This document shows positions 19,584 to 28,291 of a stretch of DNA of 64,000 bases, piece after piece. The position numbers and the translations under genes are program-made. Origin of the DNA: Flavobacterium sp. UBA7680 (GTDB taxonomy: Bacteria; Bacteroidota; Bacteroidia; Flavobacteriales; Flavobacteriaceae); assembly GCF_002482975.1 (NCBI RefSeq), contig NZ_DLHA01000045.1:15821-79820 (forward strand). Direction: 5' to 3'. Every line of letters begins with the position of its first letter. Within the stretch, counting starts at the first letter, position 1. The notes below the pieces were generated by a model. The model was not told where the DNA came from, searched no databases, and worked only from the letters and a program-made list of their open reading frames with translations.

Positions 19584-20252
19584 TTAAGCGATATCTTCAA
19601 CTTCTTCTAAAATAGATTCAAATTCAGATTCTTTTATATCTTCCTTATTTATCCAATTTTCTGAAGTCACCAAATCGTAATTTATATTGTCTTCTGTCTT
19701 CAATTCCCAAATAATACTTTCAGCTTCCGGAAACGGAATATTTTGAGATATTTGATTTTCGAATAATCTTTTGATCAGATTTCTATCAGACAAACCGTTA
19801 TTCAATAATTTTAGTACGTTTTCGGCTGTCAGCTTTTGTACTTCTCCATCTGTTGGCGTTAGTGAAAAATGGACAATAGAAGCTTTTGCATTTGGAAATT
19901 TTCCATTATAGGCTTTAAAAAGCAATTGATTTACATGAAACAAAGTGCCTTGCATGTGTATTTCGGGATATTCCTCACAAACCTTATCGATTAACATATT
20001 GTTCGATATTTGCTCTATTTGTCCTTCGCTTAATTGATCTCCTAATTTATATTGCAAAACTATTTCGGCAGCTTCGTTAGGCTCATAATCTGAAATCGCC
20101 ATTTCTAATAATTCCGGTAAACTGCTTTTCTCTGCCGCTGCTCCATCGGGATAATTGAATTTTTCTAATAACGCAATAAAATCTTCGTCTGACCAATACC
20201 CTTCAACTTCATTAACCGTATCAATATTCTTTATAACAACTTGATAATTCAT
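19584..20252 (-). CDS. Hypothetical acidic protein
   Basis: A 222-residue protein with no signal peptide or membrane segment and a very acidic C-terminus. I do not recognise the family. It contains a region resembling small effector or immunity-like proteins (DEDFIALLEKFNYPDG near the start), but that is too weak to assign function. It is convergent with purE and has its own upstream spacer. Confidence 0.65.
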   Translation of the reverse strand: MNYQVVIKNIDTVNEVEGYWSDEDFIALLEKFNYPDGAAAEKSSLPELLEMAISDYEPNEAAEIVLQYKLGDQLSEGQIEQISNNMLIDKVCEEYPEIHMQGTLFHVNQLLFKAYNGKFPNAKASIVHFSLTPTDGEVQKLTAENVLKLLNNGLSDRNLIKRLFENQISQNIPFPEAESIIWELKTEDNINYDLVTSENWINKEDIKESEFESILEEVEDIA

Positions 20253-20420
20253 CCTATTTTATTTTTAGTTATGATTAGCATTTTATAATGCTAAATCTAT
20301 TTTTTCAATTTACGCTTTTAAAAACGCCTACAGAAATAAATAACATATCTATAACACAATTTAAGAGGATTTTATGCCGAGAATCGATCTTGTTTAGATG
20401 ATTAGGTTTTTATAAATTGC

Positions 20421-20428
20421 TATCTTTG
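20421..20428 (+). promoter_or_regulatory. Candidate -7 element of the M3 peptidase gene
   Basis: TATCTTTG, an exact TAnnTTTG match, 46 nt before the ATG at 20474. No clear -33 TTTG at the usual distance. It overlaps the possible upstream TTG start at 20417, which argues that TTG is not used. Confidence 0.55.
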
Positions 20429-20473
20429 GAATTCAAAAAATTGCCTTCTATTAATAAAAAATATAATATCATA

Positions 20474-22501
20474 ATGAGTGTTTTACTTTCAAAATTTATA
20501 ACCAAACATAACACCGCACCTTTTTCGCAAATTAAAATCGAAGATTATGTTCCCGCTTTCAACGAAGGAATTGTTTTGGCTAAAGCCGAAATTGATGCAA
20601 TAGTAAATAATCCAGATGCGCCGACTTTTGAAAACACCATTGTAGCGATGGATTTTTCGGGTGATATTTTAGATCGTCTTTCTAGTATTTTCTTCAATTT
20701 GAATTCGGCAGAAACGAATGACGAAATGCAGAAAATAGCTCAGGAAGTTTCGCCTTTGCTTTCAGAATTTGGGAATGACATTCGTTTAAATGCTAATTTA
20801 TTTGCGAAAGTAAAAGCCGTTTACGATCAAAAAGAAAGTTTAGGTTTAAATCCTGAACAAACGACTTTATTAGATAAAAAATACAAAAGCTTTTCAAGAA
20901 ACGGAGCTAATTTGCCAGAAGACAAGAAAAATCAATTAAGAGAAATTGACAAAGAATTATCGAAATTGAGTTTACAGTTTGGCGAAAATGTTTTGGCAGA
21001 AACCAACAATTTCGAATTGCATTTGACTGATGAAAAAGATCTTTCAGGATTGCCAGAAGGTACAATCGAAGCGGCAAGATTATTAGCTAAAAACCAAGAA
21101 AAAGAAGGCTGGATTTTCACTTTAGATCATCCAAGTTATGTTCCGTTTTTGACTTATGCTGATAATCGCGAATTGCGTAAAAAAATGGCAATTGCATTTG
21201 GTGCAAAAGCATTTCAAAATAACGAATTTGACAATCAGGAAAATGTTTTAAAAATTGCTAAACTGCGTTTTGAAAGAGCTAATTTATTAGGCTACAAAAC
21301 GCACGCGCATTTTGTTTTGGAAGAAAGAATGGCCGAAAGTCCGGAGAAAGTTTTTTCTTTCCTGAATGATTTATTGGCAAAAGCAAAACCTGCGGCTCAA
21401 AAAGAATTTGCAGAATTAACTGCTTTCGCGAAAGAATTGGACGGAATCGAACAGTTAGAAAAATGGGACGGTGCCTATTATTCTGAAAAATTAAAACAAC
21501 AGCTTTTTAATTTAGATGATGAAAAACTGAAACCTTATTTTCAATTAGAGAAAGTTTTAGACGGTGCTTTTACAGTTGCCAAAAAATTATATGGTTTAAC
21601 TTTTACCGAGGTTTTTGATATCGATAAATACCACGAAGAAGTTACAACTTATGAGGTAAAAGATGCTGAGAATAATTTGGTTTCGATTTTCTATGCTGAT
21701 TTTTTTCCAAGAAAAGGAAAAAGAAATGGCGCGTGGATGACTTCATTCAAATCGCAATATGTAAAAGACGGCGTAAATGAAAGACCACACATTTCGAACG
21801 TTTGTAATTTTACAAAACCAACAGAAACAAAACCATCATTATTGACTTTTAATGAGGTAACGACTTTATTCCACGAGTTCGGGCACGGTTTACACGGAAT
21901 GTTGGCTGATACAGTTTACCCAAGTTTATCTGGAACTTCTGTTTACTGGGATTTCGTAGAATTACCAAGTCAGATTATGGAAAACTGGTGTTATGAGCCG
22001 GAAGCTTTGGCTTTGTTTGCGAATCATTACGAAACGGGAGAAATTATTCCGATTGAATATGTTCAGAAAATTAAAGAAAGCGCGAGTTTCCAGGAAGGTT
22101 TGGCAACATTGCGTCAGTTGAGTTTTGGATTATTAGATATGGCTTGGCATGGACAAGATCCAACTTCAATTACAGATTTAAAAGCTTTCGAAACGGAACA
22201 ATTTGCCAACACACAATTGTATCCTGATGTAAAAGAAAATGCAATGAGTACTGCTTTTTCTCATATTTTTCAAGGTGGATATTCTTCCGGATATTACAGC
22301 TACAAATGGGCAGAGGTTTTAGATGCTGACGCTTTTGAATATTTTCACGAAAACGGAATTTTCAATGAAGAAATAGCGAAGAAATTTAAAGATAATGTTC
22401 TTTCTAAAGGTGGAACAGAACATCCTATGACTTTATACAAACGTTTTAGAGGACAAGAACCAAAACCTGAAGCTTTATTGAAAAGAGCAGGTTTGTTATA
22501 A
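20474..22501 (+). CDS. M3 family oligopeptidase (oligopeptidase A / Dcp type)
   Basis: Zinc metallopeptidase cleaving short peptides in the cytoplasm. The zinc motif HEFGHGLHG starts at residue about 467, with the third ligand Glu downstream in the ELPSQIMENW stretch. The ATG at 20474 (MSVLLSKFITK) gives 675 aa, matching the family. A TTG 57 nt earlier is in frame but lies across the promoter element. It has no signal peptide. A strong terminator follows. Confidence 0.93.
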   Translation: MSVLLSKFITKHNTAPFSQIKIEDYVPAFNEGIVLAKAEIDAIVNNPDAPTFENTIVAMDFSGDILDRLSSIFFNLNSAETNDEMQKIAQEVSPLLSEFGNDIRLNANLFAKVKAVYDQKESLGLNPEQTTLLDKKYKSFSRNGANLPEDKKNQLREIDKELSKLSLQFGENVLAETNNFELHLTDEKDLSGLPEGTIEAARLLAKNQEKEGWIFTLDHPSYVPFLTYADNRELRKKMAIAFGAKAFQNNEFDNQENVLKIAKLRFERANLLGYKTHAHFVLEERMAESPEKVFSFLNDLLAKAKPAAQKEFAELTAFAKELDGIEQLEKWDGAYYSEKLKQQLFNLDDEKLKPYFQLEKVLDGAFTVAKKLYGLTFTEVFDIDKYHEEVTTYEVKDAENNLVSIFYADFFPRKGKRNGAWMTSFKSQYVKDGVNERPHISNVCNFTKPTETKPSLLTFNEVTTLFHEFGHGLHGMLADTVYPSLSGTSVYWDFVELPSQIMENWCYEPEALALFANHYETGEIIPIEYVQKIKESASFQEGLATLRQLSFGLLDMAWHGQDPTSITDLKAFETEQFANTQLYPDVKENAMSTAFSHIFQGGYSSGYYSYKWAEVLDADAFEYFHENGIFNEEIAKKFKDNVLSKGGTEHPMTLYKRFRGQEPKPEALLKRAGLL

Positions 22502-22531
22502 TTTTAGATTTCAGATCTTAGATTTTAGATT

Positions 22532-22559
22532 AAAACCGATGTACTTCTACATCGGTTTT
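22532..22559. terminator. Intrinsic terminator after the M3 peptidase gene
   Basis: Perfect 12-bp stem AAAACCGATGTA / TACATCGGTTTT with a CTTC tetraloop and a following T-run. Confidence 0.85.
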
Positions 22560-22619
22560 TTATTTGATTATACTTTAACTATCTTCGTGTTTTTGAATCT
22601 TAATCTTACAAAATAAGCC

Positions 22620-23279
22620 GTGAAAAAATATTTTAGAATCTTCCTTTACCTTGTAATTATCGGATTAATTACCATTGTTTCTGTGAATTATTATGTAAGA
22701 TCTTCTACTAAAAACAAGATTTATTATACGGTTAAAAAGTTTCCGAAAAATGATGTGGGAATTATTTTTGGTGCAGGAATTAATGGAAATCAGCCAAGTA
22801 AATATTTAAAGGATCGTTTGGATGCGGGAATTTTATTGTACAAGATGAAACGTATCAATAAAATTTTACTTTCGGGAGATAACGGCCGCGATGAATATGA
22901 TGAACTTACTGTAATGAAAAATTATTGTTACAATCACGGAGTTGACACTACAAAAATCTTTGTTGATTATGCTGGGTTCGACACCTACTCTACTATGTAT
23001 CGTGCGAAACATATTTTCAAGATTAAAAAAGCGACATTAATTTCTCAAGAATATCATTTGAACCGAGCGATTTATATCGGGCAAAAACTTGGAATAAAAT
23101 CGGCTGGATATTCTGCAAACAATGGAGAATATCACGGATATAAATATGTTTGTTTTAGAGAATATGGTTCGATTTTTAAATCCTTTTTTGATGTTTTAAG
23201 AGATCGCGAGCCTCGTTTTCTGGGAACTCCAATTAACATTAATGATTCTTCTAATTATTCTAAAGAAGATAAAAGGTAA
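22620..23279 (+). CDS. SanA/YdcF-like (DUF218) membrane protein
   Basis: A 219-residue protein with one N-terminal membrane anchor (residues about 7-25) and a periplasmic DUF218 domain. The domain shows GIIFGAGI, LLSGDNG, ETYSTMYRA-like DTYSTMYRA and the ISQEYHLNRAIYIG segment. SanA proteins influence envelope permeability in E. coli. It starts with GTG at 22620. The 3' end is notable: a similar same-strand fragment, encoding FLGNPIN and DSSN, occurs at 31.4 kb, so two sanA ends bracket the radical SAM cluster. Confidence 0.85.
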   Translation: MKKYFRIFLYLVIIGLITIVSVNYYVRSSTKNKIYYTVKKFPKNDVGIIFGAGINGNQPSKYLKDRLDAGILLYKMKRINKILLSGDNGRDEYDELTVMKNYCYNHGVDTTKIFVDYAGFDTYSTMYRAKHIFKIKKATLISQEYHLNRAIYIGQKLGIKSAGYSANNGEYHGYKYVCFREYGSIFKSFFDVLRDREPRFLGTPININDSSNYSKEDKR

Positions 23280-23310
23280 ACATACTTTTTAATTCTTTAA
23301 AATACTTTTA

Positions 23311-24498
23311 TCATCTCAAATCTAACAATTGAGGGGTTTTGGTCGTATTGGGATCTGTATATAAATCAGAGGCCGCAACTAGTAAAACCTCAACTTCCAT
23401 AAAACGTTCGTTGTAATCTAAGCGTTTTTTTAATGCTTTGGATTTTTCTGCAATAAACTCTGCTTTTTGGTTTTGGGGAACGTTTTGTACAAGCAGCATT
23501 TTTACAACTTCTTTAAAATCTTTACTGGATAATTGAATCTGAAAAGCTGTTGCAGAACTCGTAAGAAAATTAAATTCATCTAAATCATAGTGTTGTTCAG
23601 AAAGTATAAAAGATTTGGTTTCTCTTGATTTTAATTCCAGAAAAGCTTTTCCGTCTAAATTAACCCATCTTCCTAAATCGCCAATCGCATATCGAAAAAC
23701 AGGAAATCTTTTTCGGAAAGTATTCGTAACGGCAATTGTGCCATATCCATCACTATCCGGATTAATGATTTCGATTATAATTCCTTCAATAACTGAAAAC
23801 AAAGAAGGGTTTTGAGTAAAATCTGACCACGCCCAAATCCCTGTTTCGGCAGAGCCATACATGGAATAAATTTGCTGAAGCCCAAATACTTTTTCTAAAA
23901 GTTTTTGAACTTCGGGTCTTAAAAACTCTCCTGCATATAACAAGTTTTTGATTTGCAGTTTTTGATTATTCTCTTGTAAAAATTGTGCAAAACATAATAA
24001 TTTTGAAGGCGTTCCCATTATAAAGTCCGGCTTAAAATAAGTCGTGGCTTGTTCCATATCTTTATAACTGGCGTGTGCACTCAGCGCTAATGTTGTTGAT
24101 TGACATTTTTCTAAAATATCATCCATTATAGCAGCCGTTCGGTACATATCTGAATATCCAAAAATATTTAAAGCTATTGTTTTCGGAGTAAAAAAATTAT
24201 TCTTGGTTAATTCCCTCGCCATCGCAAAACGCTGATTTTGATTTTCTTGTATATCTACTGGAAAAACTAAAGGATTTTGAGTACTTCCGCCTGAGCGTAC
24301 TAAATATACTCCTGTCTTTTCTTCATGCAGTTTAAAATTGTTTTTTAAAATGGGCATCAATTCTTTTTTACTAAGAACGGGAGCTTTCTCTGCACAATTA
24401 TGTTCTTTATAGAACTCAATGTATAAGGGATTCTTTTTTGCCAATTCAAAATAATCCTGCAATTCTCTTTTTTCTGTTTTTGGAATATCTGGGGACAT
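23311..24498 (-). CDS. PaaK-like adenylate-forming enzyme
   Basis: A 395-residue ANL-superfamily protein of the phenylacetate-CoA ligase/coenzyme F390 synthetase type. It shows the ATP-binding P-loop-like VRSGGSTQNP, the adenine motif SMYGSAETG, and FRYAIGDLGRW (the D of the ribose motif). Such enzymes activate carboxylates as acyl-adenylates. It is the last gene of the leftward peptide-modification cluster, 10 nt after the glycosyltransferase gene, and could activate a carboxylate attached to the peptide. Substrate unknown. Confidence 0.8.
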   Translation of the reverse strand: MSPDIPKTEKRELQDYFELAKKNPLYIEFYKEHNCAEKAPVLSKKELMPILKNNFKLHEEKTGVYLVRSGGSTQNPLVFPVDIQENQNQRFAMARELTKNNFFTPKTIALNIFGYSDMYRTAAIMDDILEKCQSTTLALSAHASYKDMEQATTYFKPDFIMGTPSKLLCFAQFLQENNQKLQIKNLLYAGEFLRPEVQKLLEKVFGLQQIYSMYGSAETGIWAWSDFTQNPSLFSVIEGIIIEIINPDSDGYGTIAVTNTFRKRFPVFRYAIGDLGRWVNLDGKAFLELKSRETKSFILSEQHYDLDEFNFLTSSATAFQIQLSSKDFKEVVKMLLVQNVPQNQKAEFIAEKSKALKKRLDYNERFMEVEVLLVAASDLYTDPNTTKTPQLLDLR

Positions 24499-24508
24499 AG
24501 TTTTTATT

Positions 24509-25423
24509 TTAATTCGGTCTTTTTTTGAAATAATACCAATTCCTAATTAAGCTTTTAGAATGGTTAATCAGAAATAACATTTTTTGTCGCCAGGATGGTA
24601 ATCGTTCCATGGCATGTTCGAGCCATCTTTGTGATAACATTCCCATGAGCTGTTGGTCGTATTTGTCAGTACTTTTATGGTATCGTTCTATAGTAACGGG
24701 AATTTTTAATTCTTTCCAATTAGAATATTTAATTCTCGACAAACTGCCTTCAACTTCTCTTACTTCTATGCAGACTTTGTTTAGTAAGGCTACTTTTGGT
24801 TTATCTTTTAAACTTTTCACGACACGATACCAAAAGTCAATTCCTTCGTTTAAGGATACATCGGTTTCATAACGAATATTTTCTAAATGCTTTTTTCTGA
24901 TTACCACATTACTGCCAACGCCCATAATAAAATCTGGAGAACTGATGGTATGTAATATATTTGGAATCAAAAACAATTCATTTGAGAGTGAAGTCATTTC
25001 TTTTTTGAAGGATGAAATGTTGGGCAGATAATAGTTTGATGGTATTAATAAAAGTCCGAGTACCAGAACATCTATGTTTTCCTGTTCCATAATTAAGCCG
25101 ACTTCTTTTAAACAGGAAGAAGTATAACAATCGTCGGCATCCAAAAAACTGATCAGATCTCCTGTTGCGAGTCCCATTCCAATATTTCTTGCATGACCGG
25201 GGCCTTTATTTTCTTTTAATTCAATAATCTCAACTTCTGTTAGTAAAAACTGTGGTGCAAAAAATGCCAGAGCATCTTTTAGCAAAAACATACTTTGATC
25301 TGTACTAAAATCATCAACAATAATAATTTGTGAGGCTTTTTTTTCCTGAAAAGCCAGCGACCGAATCGTATCGTATATGAACGCTTCTTTATTATAAAGA
25401 GGAATTACAACTGTATGTTTCAT
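24509..25423 (-). CDS. Family 2 glycosyltransferase
   Basis: A 304-residue GT-A fold enzyme with VVIPLYNKEAFI at the N-terminus, a nucleotide-binding IIVDDFSTD, the GPGHARNIG segment and the DXD-type metal site LDADD. It has no membrane helix. It lies between the ATP-grasp-like and adenylating genes with gaps of 6 and 10 nt, so it is part of one operon. It may glycosylate the product of this cluster; the sugar and acceptor are unknown. Confidence 0.88.
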   Translation of the reverse strand: MKHTVVIPLYNKEAFIYDTIRSLAFQEKKASQIIIVDDFSTDQSMFLLKDALAFFAPQFLLTEVEIIELKENKGPGHARNIGMGLATGDLISFLDADDCYTSSCLKEVGLIMEQENIDVLVLGLLLIPSNYYLPNISSFKKEMTSLSNELFLIPNILHTISSPDFIMGVGSNVVIRKKHLENIRYETDVSLNEGIDFWYRVVKSLKDKPKVALLNKVCIEVREVEGSLSRIKYSNWKELKIPVTIERYHKSTDKYDQQLMGMLSQRWLEHAMERLPSWRQKMLFLINHSKSLIRNWYYFKKRPN

Positions 25424-25429
25424 AATTTT

Positions 25430-26692
25430 TCACTCTGCTAATTGATAAATTAAAGCTCTGCCCTGATGTACGTTTACAACCGATTCATCTGAACCGCGAA
25501 ACAAACCGGGGCCATAGTTTTTGTCGTCTTTACACAACAACATTCCTACTAAATGAATCTGACGATTGTTTTCTAGATCTTTAAATTCTTTTTGTTCGAC
25601 AAAATGCTGAATTAAATATTTACTCCAGTTTTCTCTAATAATAGTGTCCCATTCCTGAGCTGTACAATCACTTTTTACGTAAGCTCCAATCCCTCTTCCG
25701 CCGCTATTTAATTTTAAAATCAGGTTCTGATCATTTTTAATAAAAGCATCGCAGTCGGCGGGATCAACAATTACATAACTTGGAATTAGGTATTGTTTTA
25801 AAAAATCGTAATCTTCTTCGCTTAGATAATCATACATTATTTCGGCATCGTACATTACGGCTAAAACTCTTTTGTCATGAATTAAGATTAAGGTTCTGAT
25901 ATCATTAAAATAACAGTTTTGCTCAATCAGTTTATCGAGTACATCCGGTTTTATTTTTTTTAGTTCTTTCCGATCCATTTCTAAGATAAACTGCGAAACG
26001 GGTTCTCCATTTACATAAATAGAATCGTTTGAAACGATTAAATCCTGAGGTTTTACCGAAATTAATTCAACTCCTAATTTTACTAATTCTTTTTGAAGAT
26101 AAAAAATCTCGGTTCCTTTTTCGTCGTCATGAACGAGAGCCAGTTTTTTATTTGGAGCAAATTGATAGTATAAACCGTCGATCAGGTTTTTTAAATCGGG
26201 ATCTTTAAAAGTTAGTCCATCTTTGGTTTCACTTATTTCGTCGTTTATCAATTTTAAATAATAACTAATCATCCAGCCGTTTAGCGGATAACGTGCGCCT
26301 ATCTCGCAAATTTTTGCCTGATTGTTTATATCATATAAAAAATCAGGGCGATAAAAGCCCTGATTGTATGTTGCGCTGTAGCTTTTTTTCAATAAAGCTT
26401 CAAGGTCTTTGTCCAGCTGATAATAATTTCGAATTCTCTCGTCTTCAAAATAATTCTGGACAATTGCTTTACAAGCGTAATTTAAAATAGAACACAAACG
26501 ATTCATTTCGTTATCATATCCTAAAGGTAGTTTTACCGAAGAATTAGCAAAAAAATGACTTCCCAATCCTGTATTTTTTTCAAAATATTCAGAAAATAAT
26601 TCCTTCCATTTTTTCTGTTTTTCAGGCTGATTTTGCTGCAGACTTATTTTAGGGGCATTGAGCTGCGCTTTTGGTTCTTTCTTTGTAATCAT
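25430..26692 (-). CDS. Circularly permuted ATP-grasp-like protein
   Basis: A 420-residue protein with a glutathionylspermidine-synthase-like layout: the RPDFLYD and CEIGARYPLNGWM motifs near residues 118-145, and a late ATP-grasp core LILKLNSGGRGIGAYV (about residues 324-339) followed by YLIQHFVEQ and a GPGLFRGSDESVVNVHQG end. Enzymes of this fold ligate a carboxylate to an amine with ATP. It sits in the radical SAM operon, 15 nt after the helical protein gene. Ligation of an amino acid or amine to the modified peptide is a reasonable guess, but only inference. Confidence 0.65.
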   Translation of the reverse strand: MITKKEPKAQLNAPKISLQQNQPEKQKKWKELFSEYFEKNTGLGSHFFANSSVKLPLGYDNEMNRLCSILNYACKAIVQNYFEDERIRNYYQLDKDLEALLKKSYSATYNQGFYRPDFLYDINNQAKICEIGARYPLNGWMISYYLKLINDEISETKDGLTFKDPDLKNLIDGLYYQFAPNKKLALVHDDEKGTEIFYLQKELVKLGVELISVKPQDLIVSNDSIYVNGEPVSQFILEMDRKELKKIKPDVLDKLIEQNCYFNDIRTLILIHDKRVLAVMYDAEIMYDYLSEEDYDFLKQYLIPSYVIVDPADCDAFIKNDQNLILKLNSGGRGIGAYVKSDCTAQEWDTIIRENWSKYLIQHFVEQKEFKDLENNRQIHLVGMLLCKDDKNYGPGLFRGSDESVVNVHQGRALIYQLAE

Positions 26693-26707
26693 GTATTGAA
26701 ATATGAA

Positions 26708-27520
26708 TTATAAACTAAGTTCTTCAACTTCCATAACATCTTGCATTACTGCAGATTTTTTAGCCAAATAATCTTTAATGATAGGTTCCATATCGTACGT
26801 TTCCAGATCAACATTCATGGCTTTGGCATAATGGAAAATAGAGCTTACGGCAAAAAAGAAATGATTTTTCTCTGTTGGACCGCAGTGAACGCTTATCCAC
26901 GCTAATGTTTTGTCACGATCTTCTTCTGAAAAACCGTAATCGTTTGTAAGCCATGATTCAAATTTTGGAAGAATATATTCTACTTCTCCATGCGTATAAA
27001 TTTCATGGATTAAAGTGGTCAATAAAGCGATCATGATGTCTTTATTTCGCAAAGAATTTTGGTCTTTCCACGCTTTAAAATCGTAAGCACTCAGGTTTAA
27101 ATATTTACGTGAAAGCCAGTCATCGTCTGTACAAATATTGGTTGCCATAGTATAAAATAACTGAGAATGTAAAACTCTGCCCACAACTGCCAAGTCTTCG
27201 TCTACAATTCTATTTAAACTTGTAATAGACTGCAAAAGAGCTTCTTTGTCTGCAATAGGTTGGTTTTTATGAACCAGCATTGTCATACGGTTGCTGATTC
27301 CTGCAACTGTCATGGCGCTGTTATTCGTTTGGCTCCAACTGTGAAAAAATAACTGTAAACGTTCTTTGTCCTGAACTTTTGATGTTAATTGTTTGAAGCT
27401 TTTTTCGATTTTTGAAAATGATTCCTCTTGATTAGGAAGGAACTTTAATAGTTGATCTTTTAAATAAGATTCTTCCATATCTTGAAGAACCGGAAGAATA
27501 ATTGAACTTAGATTTGTCAT
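26708..27520 (-). CDS. Helical protein, possibly heme-oxygenase-like iron enzyme
   Basis: A 270-residue protein predicted to be all helices, without signal peptide. Histidines and acids cluster on helices: DED at 107-109, His 118, HEIYTH at 172-177 with Glu 179, His 212, and E217-x2-H220. That arrangement resembles the TenA/PqqC/heme-oxygenase-like fold, whose diiron members oxidise amino acids or peptides. The assignment rests on pattern only. It is separated from the methyltransferase gene by 191 nt and starts the run of tightly packed genes down to 23311. Confidence 0.55.
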   Translation of the reverse strand: MTNLSSIILPVLQDMEESYLKDQLLKFLPNQEESFSKIEKSFKQLTSKVQDKERLQLFFHSWSQTNNSAMTVAGISNRMTMLVHKNQPIADKEALLQSITSLNRIVDEDLAVVGRVLHSQLFYTMATNICTDDDWLSRKYLNLSAYDFKAWKDQNSLRNKDIMIALLTTLIHEIYTHGEVEYILPKFESWLTNDYGFSEEDRDKTLAWISVHCGPTEKNHFFFAVSSIFHYAKAMNVDLETYDMEPIIKDYLAKKSAVMQDVMEVEELSL

Positions 27521-27561
27521 GATTCTTGGGGTTTTAGGGTTTATTTTTGATTAGTTTTGAA

Positions 27562-27594
27562 TTTGTGTTTGGTTTGTGTTTGGTTTGTGTTTGT
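27562..27594. repeat. Three tandem copies of an 11-mer
   Basis: Near-perfect tandem units of TTTGTGTTTGG (the last ends in T) lie 42-74 nt upstream of the helical-protein start codon, in the 191-nt gap inside the cluster. They could be regulatory or simple slippage. Confidence 0.7.
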
Positions 27595-27711
27595 AAACTT
27601 ATTCTTTAAGTATTTACTGATTTTAAAAAATGCCACAAACACATTAATATCAGGCATGAGTTGGTTAATCTCTGTAATGAAAAATAATTAGGAATCTTGG
27701 TTTTGATGGTT

Positions 27712-28290
27712 TTAAAAAATCTTAACTGAGCGATAGTATTTAATTTTTCTAACCACATCAATATCTTTAAGGTGATATTGTTCTAACCATTCGGCTTCAT
27801 CAAAAAAATTACATCTGGATTCTGCAATTACGATGATCGGTTTATGCAATGAAATCTGATGTAGTTTATCCAATAATTCGGCATATTGAAAATCATAAAG
27901 AGGATTGTACAGATAGAAAATAGTCCCATCAGAAATATTAGTTTTTAAAATATCCCCGCAAATTGCAGCGACATTTATTATTTGTTCTTTTTCGATTAAA
28001 CCGGCACAAACTTCATGTCGTTCTTTTAGAATTTCAATTCCTTTAAACTTCGCATTTGGATATTTTACAGCTCCATATAAAATGATGTTTCCATAACCGG
28101 AACCTAAATCGTAAAATACGGTTTCGTTTGTTATTTCGATAGGATCAAAAAGATCAGATAAAAAACTGGAAGAACCATATCGATAAGAATTAAGACCATA
28201 TTTAATTGTAATTTCAGGAAGACTTAAAGTTCCTTCAATTGTATTTGAATATTGGTCAATTTCTGATTGAATCTTTTTTAGCAGTTCCAT
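27712..28290 (-). CDS. SAM-dependent methyltransferase
   Basis: A 192-residue class I methyltransferase. Motif I is VFYDLGSGYGN (Asp 61 to Gly 67), an acidic ribose position follows in FKGIEILKE, and NPLY at 129-132 resembles the NPPY-type motif of N-methyltransferases acting on amides or amines. It is similar in length and layout to DOT1-like small methyltransferases. It starts one nucleotide after the radical SAM stop codon, so the two are certainly co-transcribed. A role in methylating the precursor peptide is inferred from context. Confidence 0.8.
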   Translation of the reverse strand: MELLKKIQSEIDQYSNTIEGTLSLPEITIKYGLNSYRYGSSSFLSDLFDPIEITNETVFYDLGSGYGNIILYGAVKYPNAKFKGIEILKERHEVCAGLIEKEQIINVAAICGDILKTNISDGTIFYLYNPLYDFQYAELLDKLHQISLHKPIIVIAESRCNFFDEAEWLEQYHLKDIDVVRKIKYYRSVKIF

Positions 28291-28291
28291 A

